A stretch of DNA of 8,508 bases from positions 1 through 8,508 of the forward strand of contig CALLYX010000341.1 of NCBI GenBank assembly GCA_937858775.1, in the 5' to 3' direction. The notes under the pieces were generated by a model. That model worked only from the letters and a program-made list of their open reading frames with translations. It was not told the DNA's origin and made no database searches. Positions 1 through 7,700 of this stretch are shown one piece after another. The first letter of the stretch is position 1. Each line of letters opens with the position of its first letter. Origin of the DNA: an uncultured bacterium. GTDB taxonomy: Bacteria; Auribacterota; Tritonobacteria; UBA1439. A program made the position numbers and the translations under genes.

Positions 1-153
1 GAGCTGGGCAGCGTCGGCATGGTCGTCGGCGCCACCGTGGGCGATGCGGTCGAGCGTCTGGGCCTGGACCTGGCCGCGGCGAACGCGCCCCTCTTGGCGC
101 CCGGCGTGGGAGCCCAGGGCGCCAGCGGACAGGACGTCCGCGCGGTCTTCGGC
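1..153 (+). pseudogene. pyrF: C-terminal fragment of a type 2 orotidine 5'-phosphate decarboxylase
   Basis: The translation begins GSVGMVVGATVGDA and continues APLLAPGVGAQGA...DVRAVFG. In type 2 (mycobacterial/streptomycete-type) OMP decarboxylases, the last enzyme of UMP synthesis, a GxxGVVVGAT strand is followed by a PGVGAQG phosphate-binding loop with this same spacing. The match stops after RAVFG (bases 139-153), where the decarboxylase should continue for several dozen more residues to its C-terminal helix; the frame instead continues as phosphoesterase. The N-terminal catalytic part, with its DxKxxD motif, would lie left of the window if it exists. The identification rests on recalled family motifs and is fairly firm. 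Whether the fusion is biological or an assembly artefact cannot be decided here. Confidence 0.65.
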
Positions 154-789
154 GCCGATCAGCCCCTGTTCAAGGGCAAGCCCTGGTACGTGGACTCGCA
201 CGACGGCGGCGCCGACAGCGCGCAGGTCTTCGCGGCCGCCGGTTACCGCTTCCTGCACATCGGGCTGCAGTTCGACGCGCCCGATGCCTCGCTCGAGTGG
301 GCATCGGCGGTGATGCGCCGCTATCCGGGCCTGCCGACGATCATCTCGACGCACGACTACATGAGCAAGGAAGGTGAGCGCGTCGCGAACCCGATGATCG
401 ACGGTCACCGCGTCGACCCGATCCACAATACCCCGGAGATGGTCTGGGACAAGCTGATCCGCCGCCACGACCAGGTGTTCCTGGTGCTGTGCGGGCACCA
501 GCACGGCCAGGCGATGCGCGTCGATCAGAACGACGCGGGGCACCAGGTCCACCAAGTGCTGGCCGACTACCAGGATCGCGGCCAGAGCGCGATCGATGCC
601 GGCGTGCAGGCCGCGTACCCGGTGGGCATCGGCGACGGCTGGATGCGGCTGATGCGTTTCGACTTCGGCGGCCCGCGCATCTCGCGCTGGCGTTTTCGCG
701 CGGCCGAGCCGAAGAACGGGCCGTCGAGCAGCATCGCGCCGCTGATGCGCGATCCGGCGCGGCGGGGCGGGGCCTACGCCTGTGACTGA
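1..789 (+). CDS. Metallophosphoesterase middle and C-terminal part, fused to an OMP-decarboxylase-like N-terminus (5' partial)
   Basis: The frame is open to the left edge (E-L-G-S-V-G precede the Met at 19), so the true start is outside the window; it ends at TGA 787-789. From about residue 46 (counting the Met at 19 as 1) it reads like a calcineurin-like phosphoesterase: the GYRFLHIGLQFD strand, then STHDY (about residues 111-115) and GHQHG (about 160-164), which match the late metal-ligand motifs (H and GHxH) of that fold. The early ligand motifs (DxH, GDxx, GNHD) are absent, because the first ~45 residues belong to another family. Activity as a phosphoesterase is therefore doubtful unless the missing half lies elsewhere. 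After GDGWMRLMRFDFGG the tail (about residues 218-256) no longer looks familiar for these proteins. Codon use is rich in CGC and GGC with no AGG arginine codon, unlike the next gene. The last 8 bases overlap the PhoU-like gene. Confidence 0.7.
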   Translation, partial: ELGSVGMVVGATVGDAVERLGLDLAAANAPLLAPGVGAQGASGQDVRAVFGADQPLFKGKPWYVDSHDGGADSAQVFAAAGYRFLHIGLQFDAPDASLEWASAVMRRYPGLPTIISTHDYMSKEGERVANPMIDGHRVDPIHNTPEMVWDKLIRRHDQVFLVLCGHQHGQAMRVDQNDAGHQVHQVLADYQDRGQSAIDAGVQAAYPVGIGDGWMRLMRFDFGGPRISRWRFRAAEPKNGPSSSIAPLMRDPARRGGAYACD

Positions 790-1447
790 AAAACGGGAGC
801 CCGCGGCCGCGGGCGCGACATTCCGGGACGATCTCGCCGCGCTTCGCGGCCGCATCAGCGCCCTGGCGGCCGGGGTGACGGCCGGGTTCCGGACCGCCAT
901 GGAGGGCTTCGACTGGCCGGACGCCCCCAGGATCGATCGGGCGAGGGCGGGGGTCCCGTCCATCGCCAGGGAGTCCGAGGAGATCACCGGCGGGTTGGTC
1001 GAGCTCGCCGCGCGCTGCCCCCTTGGGGATCGGGCGCTCGTCGAATCGCCCCTCGGGGTGATCACCCGCCTCGCGCAGATCGGCTCGTGCATCGAGGGGT
1101 TCTGCGACGCGGCCGCGGTGAAGATGCGCGAGGGCCTCCTCTTCAGCGACAAGGCGTTGAAGGAGATGGAGGACCTGCACGCGGAGACCGGGTCTCTTCT
1201 CGACCGCGCCGTCCTGGCCTTCACCGCCCAGGACGCCGGGCTGTCGCGCAAGGTCGCCGAGCAGGGGCGCGCCGTCGAGCGGATGATCGATAGGATCGGC
1301 GACGAGCACGAGAAGCGGCTCGCCTCCGGGAGCTGCGCGGTCAGGAGCTCGGCCCTTTTCCTGGAGCTCCTCGACGCCCTCCGCCGCATCGCCGGACACG
1401 CGGTCGGCATGGCGTGCGCCTCCGCCCGCGGGGCGTGCGGCGCATAG
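782..1447 (+). CDS. PhoU-like helical domain protein
   Basis: This 221-residue, almost entirely helical, probably cytoplasmic protein has no signal peptide or membrane segment. Two helical repeats can be seen. The first ends near residues 100-125 in a stretch resembling the PhoU pattern 'RIGDHxxxI...GLLFSDKAL' (here IGSCIEGFCDAAAVK... GLLFSDKALKEM). The second has the alternating pattern AVLAFTAQDAGLSRKV, then VERMIDRI and LFLELLDALRRIAGHAVGMA, equivalent to the PhoU 'LERIGDHA' helix. PhoU domains regulate phosphate uptake (PstSCAB/PhoR) or form the C-terminal part of Na/Pi cotransporters; here the domain stands alone. The GTG at 782 is chosen because the frame is in register from there and begins VTEKRE; the ribosome-binding site is weak (a G-rich stretch about 9 bases upstream). 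ATG 899 is the next alternative but would remove the first helix. It overlaps the previous frame by 8 bases and converges on copy A of cusA. No link to metal efflux is evident. Confidence 0.7.
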   Translation: MTEKREPAAAGATFRDDLAALRGRISALAAGVTAGFRTAMEGFDWPDAPRIDRARAGVPSIARESEEITGGLVELAARCPLGDRALVESPLGVITRLAQIGSCIEGFCDAAAVKMREGLLFSDKALKEMEDLHAETGSLLDRAVLAFTAQDAGLSRKVAEQGRAVERMIDRIGDEHEKRLASGSCAVRSSALFLELLDALRRIAGHAVGMACASARGACGA

Positions 1448-1460
1448 CGTCGGGCCCCGC

Positions 1461-2654
1461 TCATCCCCGGATCGATCTCTTCTTCCAGAGGTAGTAGATC
1501 GCGGGATAGACGGCGAGCTCCATGAGGAACGAAACGAATATCCCGCCCACCATCGGGGCGGCGATCCGCTTCGTCACGTCCGCCCCGAGATCGTAGGATT
1601 GCGCCCACATGACCGGGAGGAGGCCCAGGAACGTCGTCCCCACGGTCATCATCTTCGGACGGATCCTCTTCACCGCCCCGTGCAGCACGGCCTCCTTCAG
1701 GTCGGCGGCGGTGCGCATGAGCCCCCGCCGCTTCATCCCCTCGTAGGAGAGGTCAAGGTAGAGGAGCATGAAGACGCCGGTCTCCGCGTCCACCCCCAGG
1801 AGCGCGATGATCCCGGCCCATACCCCGACGCTCATCCGGTAGCCGAGGAGATAGAGGATCCAGACGACGCCGATGAGGGAGAACGGGACGGCGAGGAGCA
1901 CGATGAACGTCTTGGCGTAGCTCCTCGTGTTCATCTGGATCAGGAGGAAGACGAGGAAGAGGGTGAGCGGCAGGACGACCTTCATCCGCTCCCTCACCCT
2001 CTCCATGAACTCGTACTGCCCGCTGAAGAGGAGCGAATAGCCGGGGGGGAGGCGGAGGCCGGATTTCAATATCCCCTTCGCCTCCGCCACGTATCCGCCG
2101 AGGTCCCTGCCGGCGACGTCGATGTAGACATATCCCGCGAGGCGGCCGTTCTCGTCCCTGATCATCGACGGGCCGGGGCCAAGGCGGATGTCGGCGATCT
2201 GCGCGAGGGGGACGGCGGCCCCGGAGGGGGAGGACACGCGGACCGCCCCCAGCTCCTCCACCTCGTCCCGCCGCTCCCTGGGGTAGCGGACGCTGAGCGG
2301 GAATCGCTCCCTCCCCTCGACGGTGAGCGTGATATTCTCGCCCCCGATCGCCGACATCAGCTCCGCCTGGACATCCCCGACGACGAGCCCGTAGCGGGCG
2401 AGCCGGTCCCTTTTCAGGTCGATGTCGACGAAATACCCCCCTGATGTCCTCTCGGCGTAGATGCCCCGCGTGCCGGGCACCCCCCCGAGGAGGCGCTCGG
2501 CCTCCGCGCCCAGTCCCTCGATCGTGTCGATGTCGTCGCCGAATATCTTGATCCCCACTGGGGTGCGAACGCCCGTGGTGAGCATGTCGATCCGGCCCTT
2601 GATCGGCATGGTCCACGCGTTGACCTGGCCGGGGAGCCGCAGCGCGGCGTCCAT
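1461..2654 (-). CDS. cusA: CusA-like RND pump copy A, C-terminal part after an in-frame stop
   Basis: This is the remaining ~397 codons of copy A, in the same reading frame as the upstream part and separated from it only by a TGA. The annotated start is simply the first ATG after the stop; no well-spaced ribosome-binding site precedes it, so independent translation is unlikely. In numbering from ATG 4712 it holds RIDMLTTG with Met710 (equivalent to E. coli CusA M672, third metal-site methionine), the PC2 and docking regions, and TM8-TM12. TM10 carries GVDAETGVF with Glu977 (equivalent to E939), and RIRPKMMT carries Lys1020 (equivalent to K984), so the proton-relay residues are intact. The transmembrane methionine equivalent to M1009 is Thr. 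It ends in YYLWKKRSIRG at TGA 1461-1463, a normal length for the family, 13 bases from the convergent PhoU-like gene with no hairpin terminator between them. Confidence 0.85.
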   Translation of the reverse strand: MDAALRLPGQVNAWTMPIKGRIDMLTTGVRTPVGIKIFGDDIDTIEGLGAEAERLLGGVPGTRGIYAERTSGGYFVDIDLKRDRLARYGLVVGDVQAELMSAIGGENITLTVEGRERFPLSVRYPRERRDEVEELGAVRVSSPSGAAVPLAQIADIRLGPGPSMIRDENGRLAGYVYIDVAGRDLGGYVAEAKGILKSGLRLPPGYSLLFSGQYEFMERVRERMKVVLPLTLFLVFLLIQMNTRSYAKTFIVLLAVPFSLIGVVWILYLLGYRMSVGVWAGIIALLGVDAETGVFMLLYLDLSYEGMKRRGLMRTAADLKEAVLHGAVKRIRPKMMTVGTTFLGLLPVMWAQSYDLGADVTKRIAAPMVGGIFVSFLMELAVYPAIYYLWKKRSIRG

Positions 2655-2672
2655 CCTTGCGATGAGATCCTC

Positions 2673-2675
2673 TCA
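2673..2675 (-). other. Premature in-frame TGA interrupting cusA copy A
   Basis: The two open stretches 4712-2676 and 2672-1461 are in the same frame, so only this codon separates them: codon 680 of 1083 sense-length codons. The junction reads PDRPS-stop-EDLIARMD. The matching place in copy B is RPITFEELTAEMD (Phe at the stop position), and related pumps, as I recall them, often have Trp there, so a single TGG to TGA change explains it. No other disruption is seen in the 1461-4712 span. The stop falls between the second and third metal-site methionines. Terminal TGA codons at 1461-1463 and 787-789 and the use of TGG for Trp argue against TGA being a sense codon. A base-call error remains possible. 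Confidence 0.85.
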
Positions 2676-4712
2676 GGAGGGCCTGTCGGGCCAGAGGAGG
2701 CGGAGGGGGGGGTGCAGGAGGCGGGGAACCGTCCCGGAGTACCAGCGCGGCGAGCGGGGCCACTGCCACTGCGGCCTGAGGACGACGACCGTCTCCATCA
2801 TGGAGAACGGCGCCGGGTCGGTCGAGGTTTCCGCCCTGCCCGCCTTCCCGAAGACGCGTGAGACCTCCGGAAACGACTTGAGGATGCGGTCTTGGATCCG
2901 GAGCAGCCTCGCCGCCTCCGCGACGGATATCCCGGGCGGCGTCGTCGGCATGTAGAGGATCGCCCCCTCGTTCAGCGGGGGCATGAACTCGCTGCCGATC
3001 CTGAAGTAAAACGGGACGGTGGCGGCGAAGGCCAGGATCGCCGCGGCGATGACCGTCCGCGGCCTTTCGACGGCGAAGCGCGCCACGGGCCCGTAGGCGC
3101 GGAACAGGAACCTGCTGACCGGGTGCCCCTCCTCCGGACGGATCCTCCCGACGAGGATATGGTTCGCCGCCCCGCAGAGCCACCGCGGCCTGAAACGGAA
3201 GAAGTCGAGCCTCGTGAAGAGGAACCTCACCGCCGGGTCGAGCGTGATCGCCAGGAGGGCCGCGAAGAACATGGCGAAGTTCTTGGTGAAGGCGAGCGGC
3301 TTGAAGAGGCGCCCCTCGTACCCCTCGAGGGTGAAGATCGGGATGAAGGCGACCGCTATCACCAGGAGGGAGTAGAACGACGGCCCCCCGACCTCCTTCA
3401 TCGCCTCGATGAGGAGGGGGCGGTAATCGCCCCTTCGGCCGGACTCCTCCCAGGAGGAGAGTTTCTTGTGCGCGTTCTCCACGACGACGATCGACGCGTC
3501 CACCATCGCCCCGATCGCGATCGCGATGCCGCCGAGGCTCATGACGTTGGCGGTGAGGCCCATGAAATAGATCGGGATGAACGAGAGCATCACCGCGATC
3601 GGCAGGGTGATTATCGGGATCAGCGCGGACGGGATGTGGAGCAGGAAGACGAGGATCACCACGGCTACGACCGCCATCTCCTGGAGAAGCTCCTTCCTCA
3701 GCGTCCGGACCGCCGCGAGGATCAGGTCGGAGCGGTCGTAGGTGACGACGATTTCCGCCCCTTCCGGGAGGGGGATGGAGCGGAGCCGTTCCTTGACCCG
3801 CTCGATGACCCTGAGGGCGTTCTCGCGGTAGCGCATCACCACGATCCCCCCGACGACCTCGCCCTCCCCGTCCAGGTCGGCGACCCCCCTTCTTATGTCG
3901 GGGCCGAACTGGACGCGCGCGAGGTTCCCGACCGTCACCGGGACGCCGTTCCCGTCCGACTTGACGACGACCCCCTCGATGTCCCGGATCGACTGTATGT
4001 ACCCGCGGATGGTGACCATATACTCCCGCCCGGAGAACTCGATCAGCCGCGCCCCCGCCTCGCTGTTCGATCTCCTGAGCGCCCCGACCACGTCGGAGAG
4101 CGGTATGCCGTAGGAGCGCAGCGCGTCGGGGTCGACCACCACCTGGTACTGCTTCACGAAGCCGCCGACGGTCGCCACCTCGGCGACGCCCCGTACGGAT
4201 TGGAGGGCGTATCTGAGGTGCCAGTTTTGAAAGGCGGTCAGGTCCTCGAGGGAGTGCCTCCCGCTCCTGTCGACAAGGGCGTATTCGAAGATCCATCCCA
4301 CCCCGGTCGCGTCCGGGCCCAGCTCCACCTTCGCGTCGGGGGGGAGCTGCGGTGTGACTTTCGAGAGGTATTCGAGGACCCGGGAGCGGGCCCAGTAGAC
4401 GTCCGTGCCGTCCTCGAAGACGATATAGACGTAGGAGAACCCGTAATCCGAGAAGCCGCGGATATCCTTGACCCCCGGTGCGCCGAGAAGGGCGGAGACC
4501 ACGGGGTAGGTGACCTGGTCCTCGACCAGCCGTGGGGGGCGGTCCCACTTCGCGAATATGATGACCTGCGTGTCGGAGAGGTCCGGGATCGCGTCAAGGG
4601 GGATCTTCCTGAGCGCGGCCATTCCCGCCAGCACGGCCGCCCCCGCCGTGATGAGGACGATGGCGCGGTTGCGCGCCGAGAATTCGATCGTACGGTCTAT
4701 GAGGGCGCCCAT
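2673..4712 (-). CDS. cusA: CusA-like heavy-metal RND efflux pump copy A, N-terminal part
   Basis: This encodes residues 1-679 of an inner-membrane, proton-driven heavy-metal exporter (HME-RND family, CusA/Ag-Cu type). TM1 is about residues 15-34. The HME hallmark PLDAIPDLSDTQVI follows, then ELGPDATGVGWIFEYAL. TM2-TM4 lie at about 341-409, with TM4 GAMVDASIVVVENAH carrying Asp405 of the proton relay. Met391, Met403 and the AM of TKNFAMFFAALLAI match E. coli CusA M391, M403 and M486. Met588 (LYMPTT) and Met638 (FSMMET) match M573 and M623 of the Cu(I)/Ag(I) site. After Met638 comes an aromatic-rich linker longer than in E. coli (WYSG... LLWPDRPS), which ends at TGA 2673-2675. ATG 4712 is preferred to the GTG at 4715 because AGGAGG at 4718-4723 is 5 bases from it but only 2 from the GTG. 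It starts 9 bases after the copy B stop, implying co-translation. Alone, this part lacks TM8-TM12. Confidence 0.88.
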   Translation of the reverse strand: MGALIDRTIEFSARNRAIVLITAGAAVLAGMAALRKIPLDAIPDLSDTQVIIFAKWDRPPRLVEDQVTYPVVSALLGAPGVKDIRGFSDYGFSYVYIVFEDGTDVYWARSRVLEYLSKVTPQLPPDAKVELGPDATGVGWIFEYALVDRSGRHSLEDLTAFQNWHLRYALQSVRGVAEVATVGGFVKQYQVVVDPDALRSYGIPLSDVVGALRRSNSEAGARLIEFSGREYMVTIRGYIQSIRDIEGVVVKSDGNGVPVTVGNLARVQFGPDIRRGVADLDGEGEVVGGIVVMRYRENALRVIERVKERLRSIPLPEGAEIVVTYDRSDLILAAVRTLRKELLQEMAVVAVVILVFLLHIPSALIPIITLPIAVMLSFIPIYFMGLTANVMSLGGIAIAIGAMVDASIVVVENAHKKLSSWEESGRRGDYRPLLIEAMKEVGGPSFYSLLVIAVAFIPIFTLEGYEGRLFKPLAFTKNFAMFFAALLAITLDPAVRFLFTRLDFFRFRPRWLCGAANHILVGRIRPEEGHPVSRFLFRAYGPVARFAVERPRTVIAAAILAFAATVPFYFRIGSEFMPPLNEGAILYMPTTPPGISVAEAARLLRIQDRILKSFPEVSRVFGKAGRAETSTDPAPFSMMETVVVLRPQWQWPRSPRWYSGTVPRLLHPPLRLLWPDRPS

Positions 4713-4717
4713 CACCC

Positions 4718-4723
4718 CCTCCT
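4718..4723 (-). promoter_or_regulatory. Ribosome-binding site for cusA copy A
   Basis: The minus strand reads TAGGAGGGGGTGATG. The AGGAGG core overlaps the TAG stop of copy B (4722-4724) and stands 5 bases before the ATG at 4712 but only 2 before the GTG at 4715. This decides the start at 4712 and suggests translational coupling of the two pump genes. Confidence 0.7.
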
Positions 4724-7700
4724 ACCGTTCCACCCCCGCCGTCCCCGCCCGGCCGCACTCGGCGCCGGCCGCCCCCCCGCAGACGGGCCGGGCGGGGGCC
4801 CCCCCCGCGCGGCGGATCCCGAAATCCCCGCGCCAGACGGCGTAAAACACGGGGAGCACGATGAGTGCGAGGGCGAGGGCGGAAATAAGCCCGAATATGA
4901 TCGGCGCGGTGTAGCGCTTGAGGAACTCCGCCCCGATCCCGGTGGCCCAGATCGCCGGCATGAGGCCCAGGATGTCCGCCGAGCAGGTCATCATCGCGGG
5001 CCGCAGGGCGCGCGTCGCCCCGCGGATGATGACCGCATGGAGGTCGTCCATCGTCCTGATCCCCCCCGACTCGCTCGCCTCGCGATAGGCGTCCGTGATG
5101 AAGGTGGTGATCAGGGCGCAGAGCGCCGCCCCGATGCCGACCACCTCCATCATCCCGGCCCAAACGGCGATGGACATGTTGAATCCCGACAGCTTGACGC
5201 CCCAGACGGCCCCGATCGCAGTGAACGGCATGGCCAGCATGATGAGGGCGGTGGACACGACGGAGTTGAAGTTGAGGTGATAGAGCAGGAAGATCAGGAG
5301 AAGGGTCGCCGGGAGGAAGATGCCCAGCCTCCTTTTCACGCGTTCCATGTACTCGTACTGCCCGCTCCATGCGAGGGAGTAGCCGGTCGGGAGCGCGACC
5401 ATTTCCCCCACCGCCTTCTTGGCGTCCCTGACGTACCCCCCGATATCCCGCCTGGACACGTCCACGTAGACGTAGCCCGAGAGCATGCCGTTTTCGTCCC
5501 GGATCATCGCCGGGCCCAGGCTGAGCCTGATATCGGCCAACTGCTCGAGCGGCACCCGGGCGCCCCCCGTTGTCGGGACGAGGATCCGCTTGAGCTTCTC
5601 GACGTCGTCGCGAAGCTCGCGCGGGTAGCGCACGTTGGCCGGGTAGCGTTCCCTCCCCTCGATCGTGGTGGTGACGTTCTCCCCCCCCACCGCCGCCATG
5701 ATCACCATCTCCACTTCGTCGACGCTGAGGCCGTAGCGGGCGAGCCGGTCGCGCTTGAGGTCGAAATCCAGGAAATAGCCGGCGGCGGTCCTCTCCGCGT
5801 ACGCGCTGCGGGTGCCGGGGACGCCTTTCAGCGCGGTCTCGATACGCTCCCCGACCCGTTCGATCTCCTTCAGGTCCGAGCCGAATATCTTGATGCCGAC
5901 GGGGGTGCGCACGCCTGTGGTGAGCATGTCGATCCGCGCTTTGATCGGCATGGTCCAGGCGTTGCCCACGCCGGGGAATCGCATCTTCGCATCCATCTCC
6001 GCCGTGAGCTCCTCGAACGTGATCGGACGGGTGAGGAACGGGAGCAGCCTCCGCGGAACCCTCCGCCAGCTTTTCCGCGGCTTCAGGATAACGGTCGTCT
6101 CCATCATCGAGAAGGGGGCCGGGTCGGTCGAGGATTCGACCCTTCCCGCCTTGCCGAAGACCCGTTCCACCTCGGGGAAGCTCTTCAGGATCCCGTCCTG
6201 GGTCTGGAGCAGCCGGGATGTCTCGGTCACGGAGATCCCGGGAAGGGTCGTGGGCATGTACAGGATGCTCCCCTCGTAGAGGGGGGGCATGAACTCCGAG
6301 CCCAGCCCGAGGAAGACCGGGACGGTGGCGGCCATGGCAAGAAGAAGCGCCAGGATGGCGGCCCTGCGATGGGAGAGGGCCCAGCGGAGCAGCGCCCTGT
6401 AGCGCCGCGCCAGCCAGCGTGCGGCAAAATGCCCCTCCGGCGACCTGCCCTCCGCCCTGCGCAGAAAGATCATGATGAGCGCCGGGACCAGCGTGATGGA
6501 GAGCACCGCGCCTGAGAAGACCGTGAATATTTGCGTCGCCGCCATCGGCCTGAAGAGCCGGCCCTCCTGGCCGACGAGACTGAAGAGGGGAAGAAAACCG
6601 ATGACGGTCACCATAAGGGAGGAGAAGATGGGCGGGCCCACCTCCTGCATCGCCCCGATCATTATCCTCGCGCGCTCGCCGCTGATCCTACCTTCCCGCA
6701 GGTCGTTGAGTCTGGTGTGGACGTTTTCCACCAGTACGACGCCGACGTCCACCATGTCCCCGACGGCGAGGATGATGCCCATGATGGACATGATGTTGAC
6801 CGTGAGGCCCATCCCGAACATGGGGATGAAGGCGACCAGGGCGCCGACGGGCAGGATGACGATCGGCATCATCGCCGACGGCAGGTGGAGGAGGAAGAAG
6901 ATGATCATGGCGGCGACGATGAGGAAGTCCTCGACGAGGACCTCGGAGATGGTGCGGATCGAGCTTTCGATGAGCCCCGTCCTGTCGTAGGTGGCGACAA
7001 TCTTCACCCCCTTGGGAAGGCCCGGCTCGATCTCCCTCAACTTCTCCTTGACCCTGTCGATGACCCGCAGGGCGTTTTCCCCGTGCCGCATGACGACGAT
7101 CGCCCCGACGACGTCGCCCCGCCCGTCCAGGTCGGCGACGCCGCGCCGCATCTCCGGGCCCATCGTCACCGAGGCGATATTCCTCACGAGGATCGGGACG
7201 CCGGTCTTCTCGTCCACGCCGACGCCGATCTCCTCGATATCCTTCACGGATTTCGCGTAACCCCGCGCCCTGACCATGTACTCGATCCCGGAGATTTCGA
7301 GCAGCCGGCCGCCCACGTCGTTGTTGTTGCGGCGGATCGCCTCCACCACCTTCATGAGTGGGATGTTGTAGGCGAGCAGCCTGTTCGGGTCGACGGTGAC
7401 CTGGTACTGCTTCACGAAACCGCCGATGGGGGCGACCTCCGCCACCCCCGGCACGCCCTGGATCTGGTAGCGCAGATTCCAATCCTGAAAGGAGCGGAGG
7501 TCGGCGAGGGAATGCGTCCCCGTTTCATCGACGAGGGCGTATTGAAACACCCAGCCCACGCCGGTGGCGTCCGGGCCCAGCTCGGTGCTGACCCCCCGGG
7601 GGAGGCGGGGGGTTATCTTGGATAGGTGCTCGAGCACGCGTGCGCGCGCCCAGTAGATATCCGTGCCGTCCCGGAATATCACGTAGACAAACGAGTAGCC

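Noticed and set aside
800..813. Perfect 14-base palindrome CCCGCGGCCGCGGG
   Set aside because: It lies in Ala/Gly codons near the start of the PhoU-like gene in very GC-rich DNA. It has no spacer, second copy or promoter context to suggest an operator.
341..1399. A 352-codon minus-strand frame opposite the phosphoesterase and PhoU-like genes
   Set aside because: The translation is low-complexity Arg/Pro/Gly/Ala and no family is recognised, while the plus strand has coherent domains.
1448..1460. Bidirectional terminator between the convergent PhoU-like and cusA genes
   Set aside because: The 13-base gap contains no stem-loop or T-run.
2673..2675. TGA read as a sense codon (reassigned code or selenocysteine)
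   Set aside because: TGA ends copy A at 1461-1463 at the normal family length and the phosphoesterase frame at 787-789, and TGG is used for Trp. No selenoprotein family or convincing SECIS-like hairpin is recognised.
2655..2760. Frameshift as the cause of the split in cusA copy A
   Set aside because: The two halves are in the same reading frame and the protein alignment with copy B continues right up to and straight after the TGA, so a frameshift is not needed.
1753..4548. A 931-codon minus-strand frame overlapping cusA copy A
   Set aside because: It is an out-of-frame reading of the same gene with Arg/Gly/Pro-rich translation, whereas the frame starting at 4712 carries every RND motif.
2892..6515. 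A 1207-codon open frame on the plus strand
   Set aside because: It lies antisense to both cusA genes, is extremely rich in Asp/Arg/Glu/His/Pro, and has no recognisable motif. It results from high GC and the absence of stops opposite a real gene. The same applies to the long plus-strand frames at 6531-7625 and 1599-2444.
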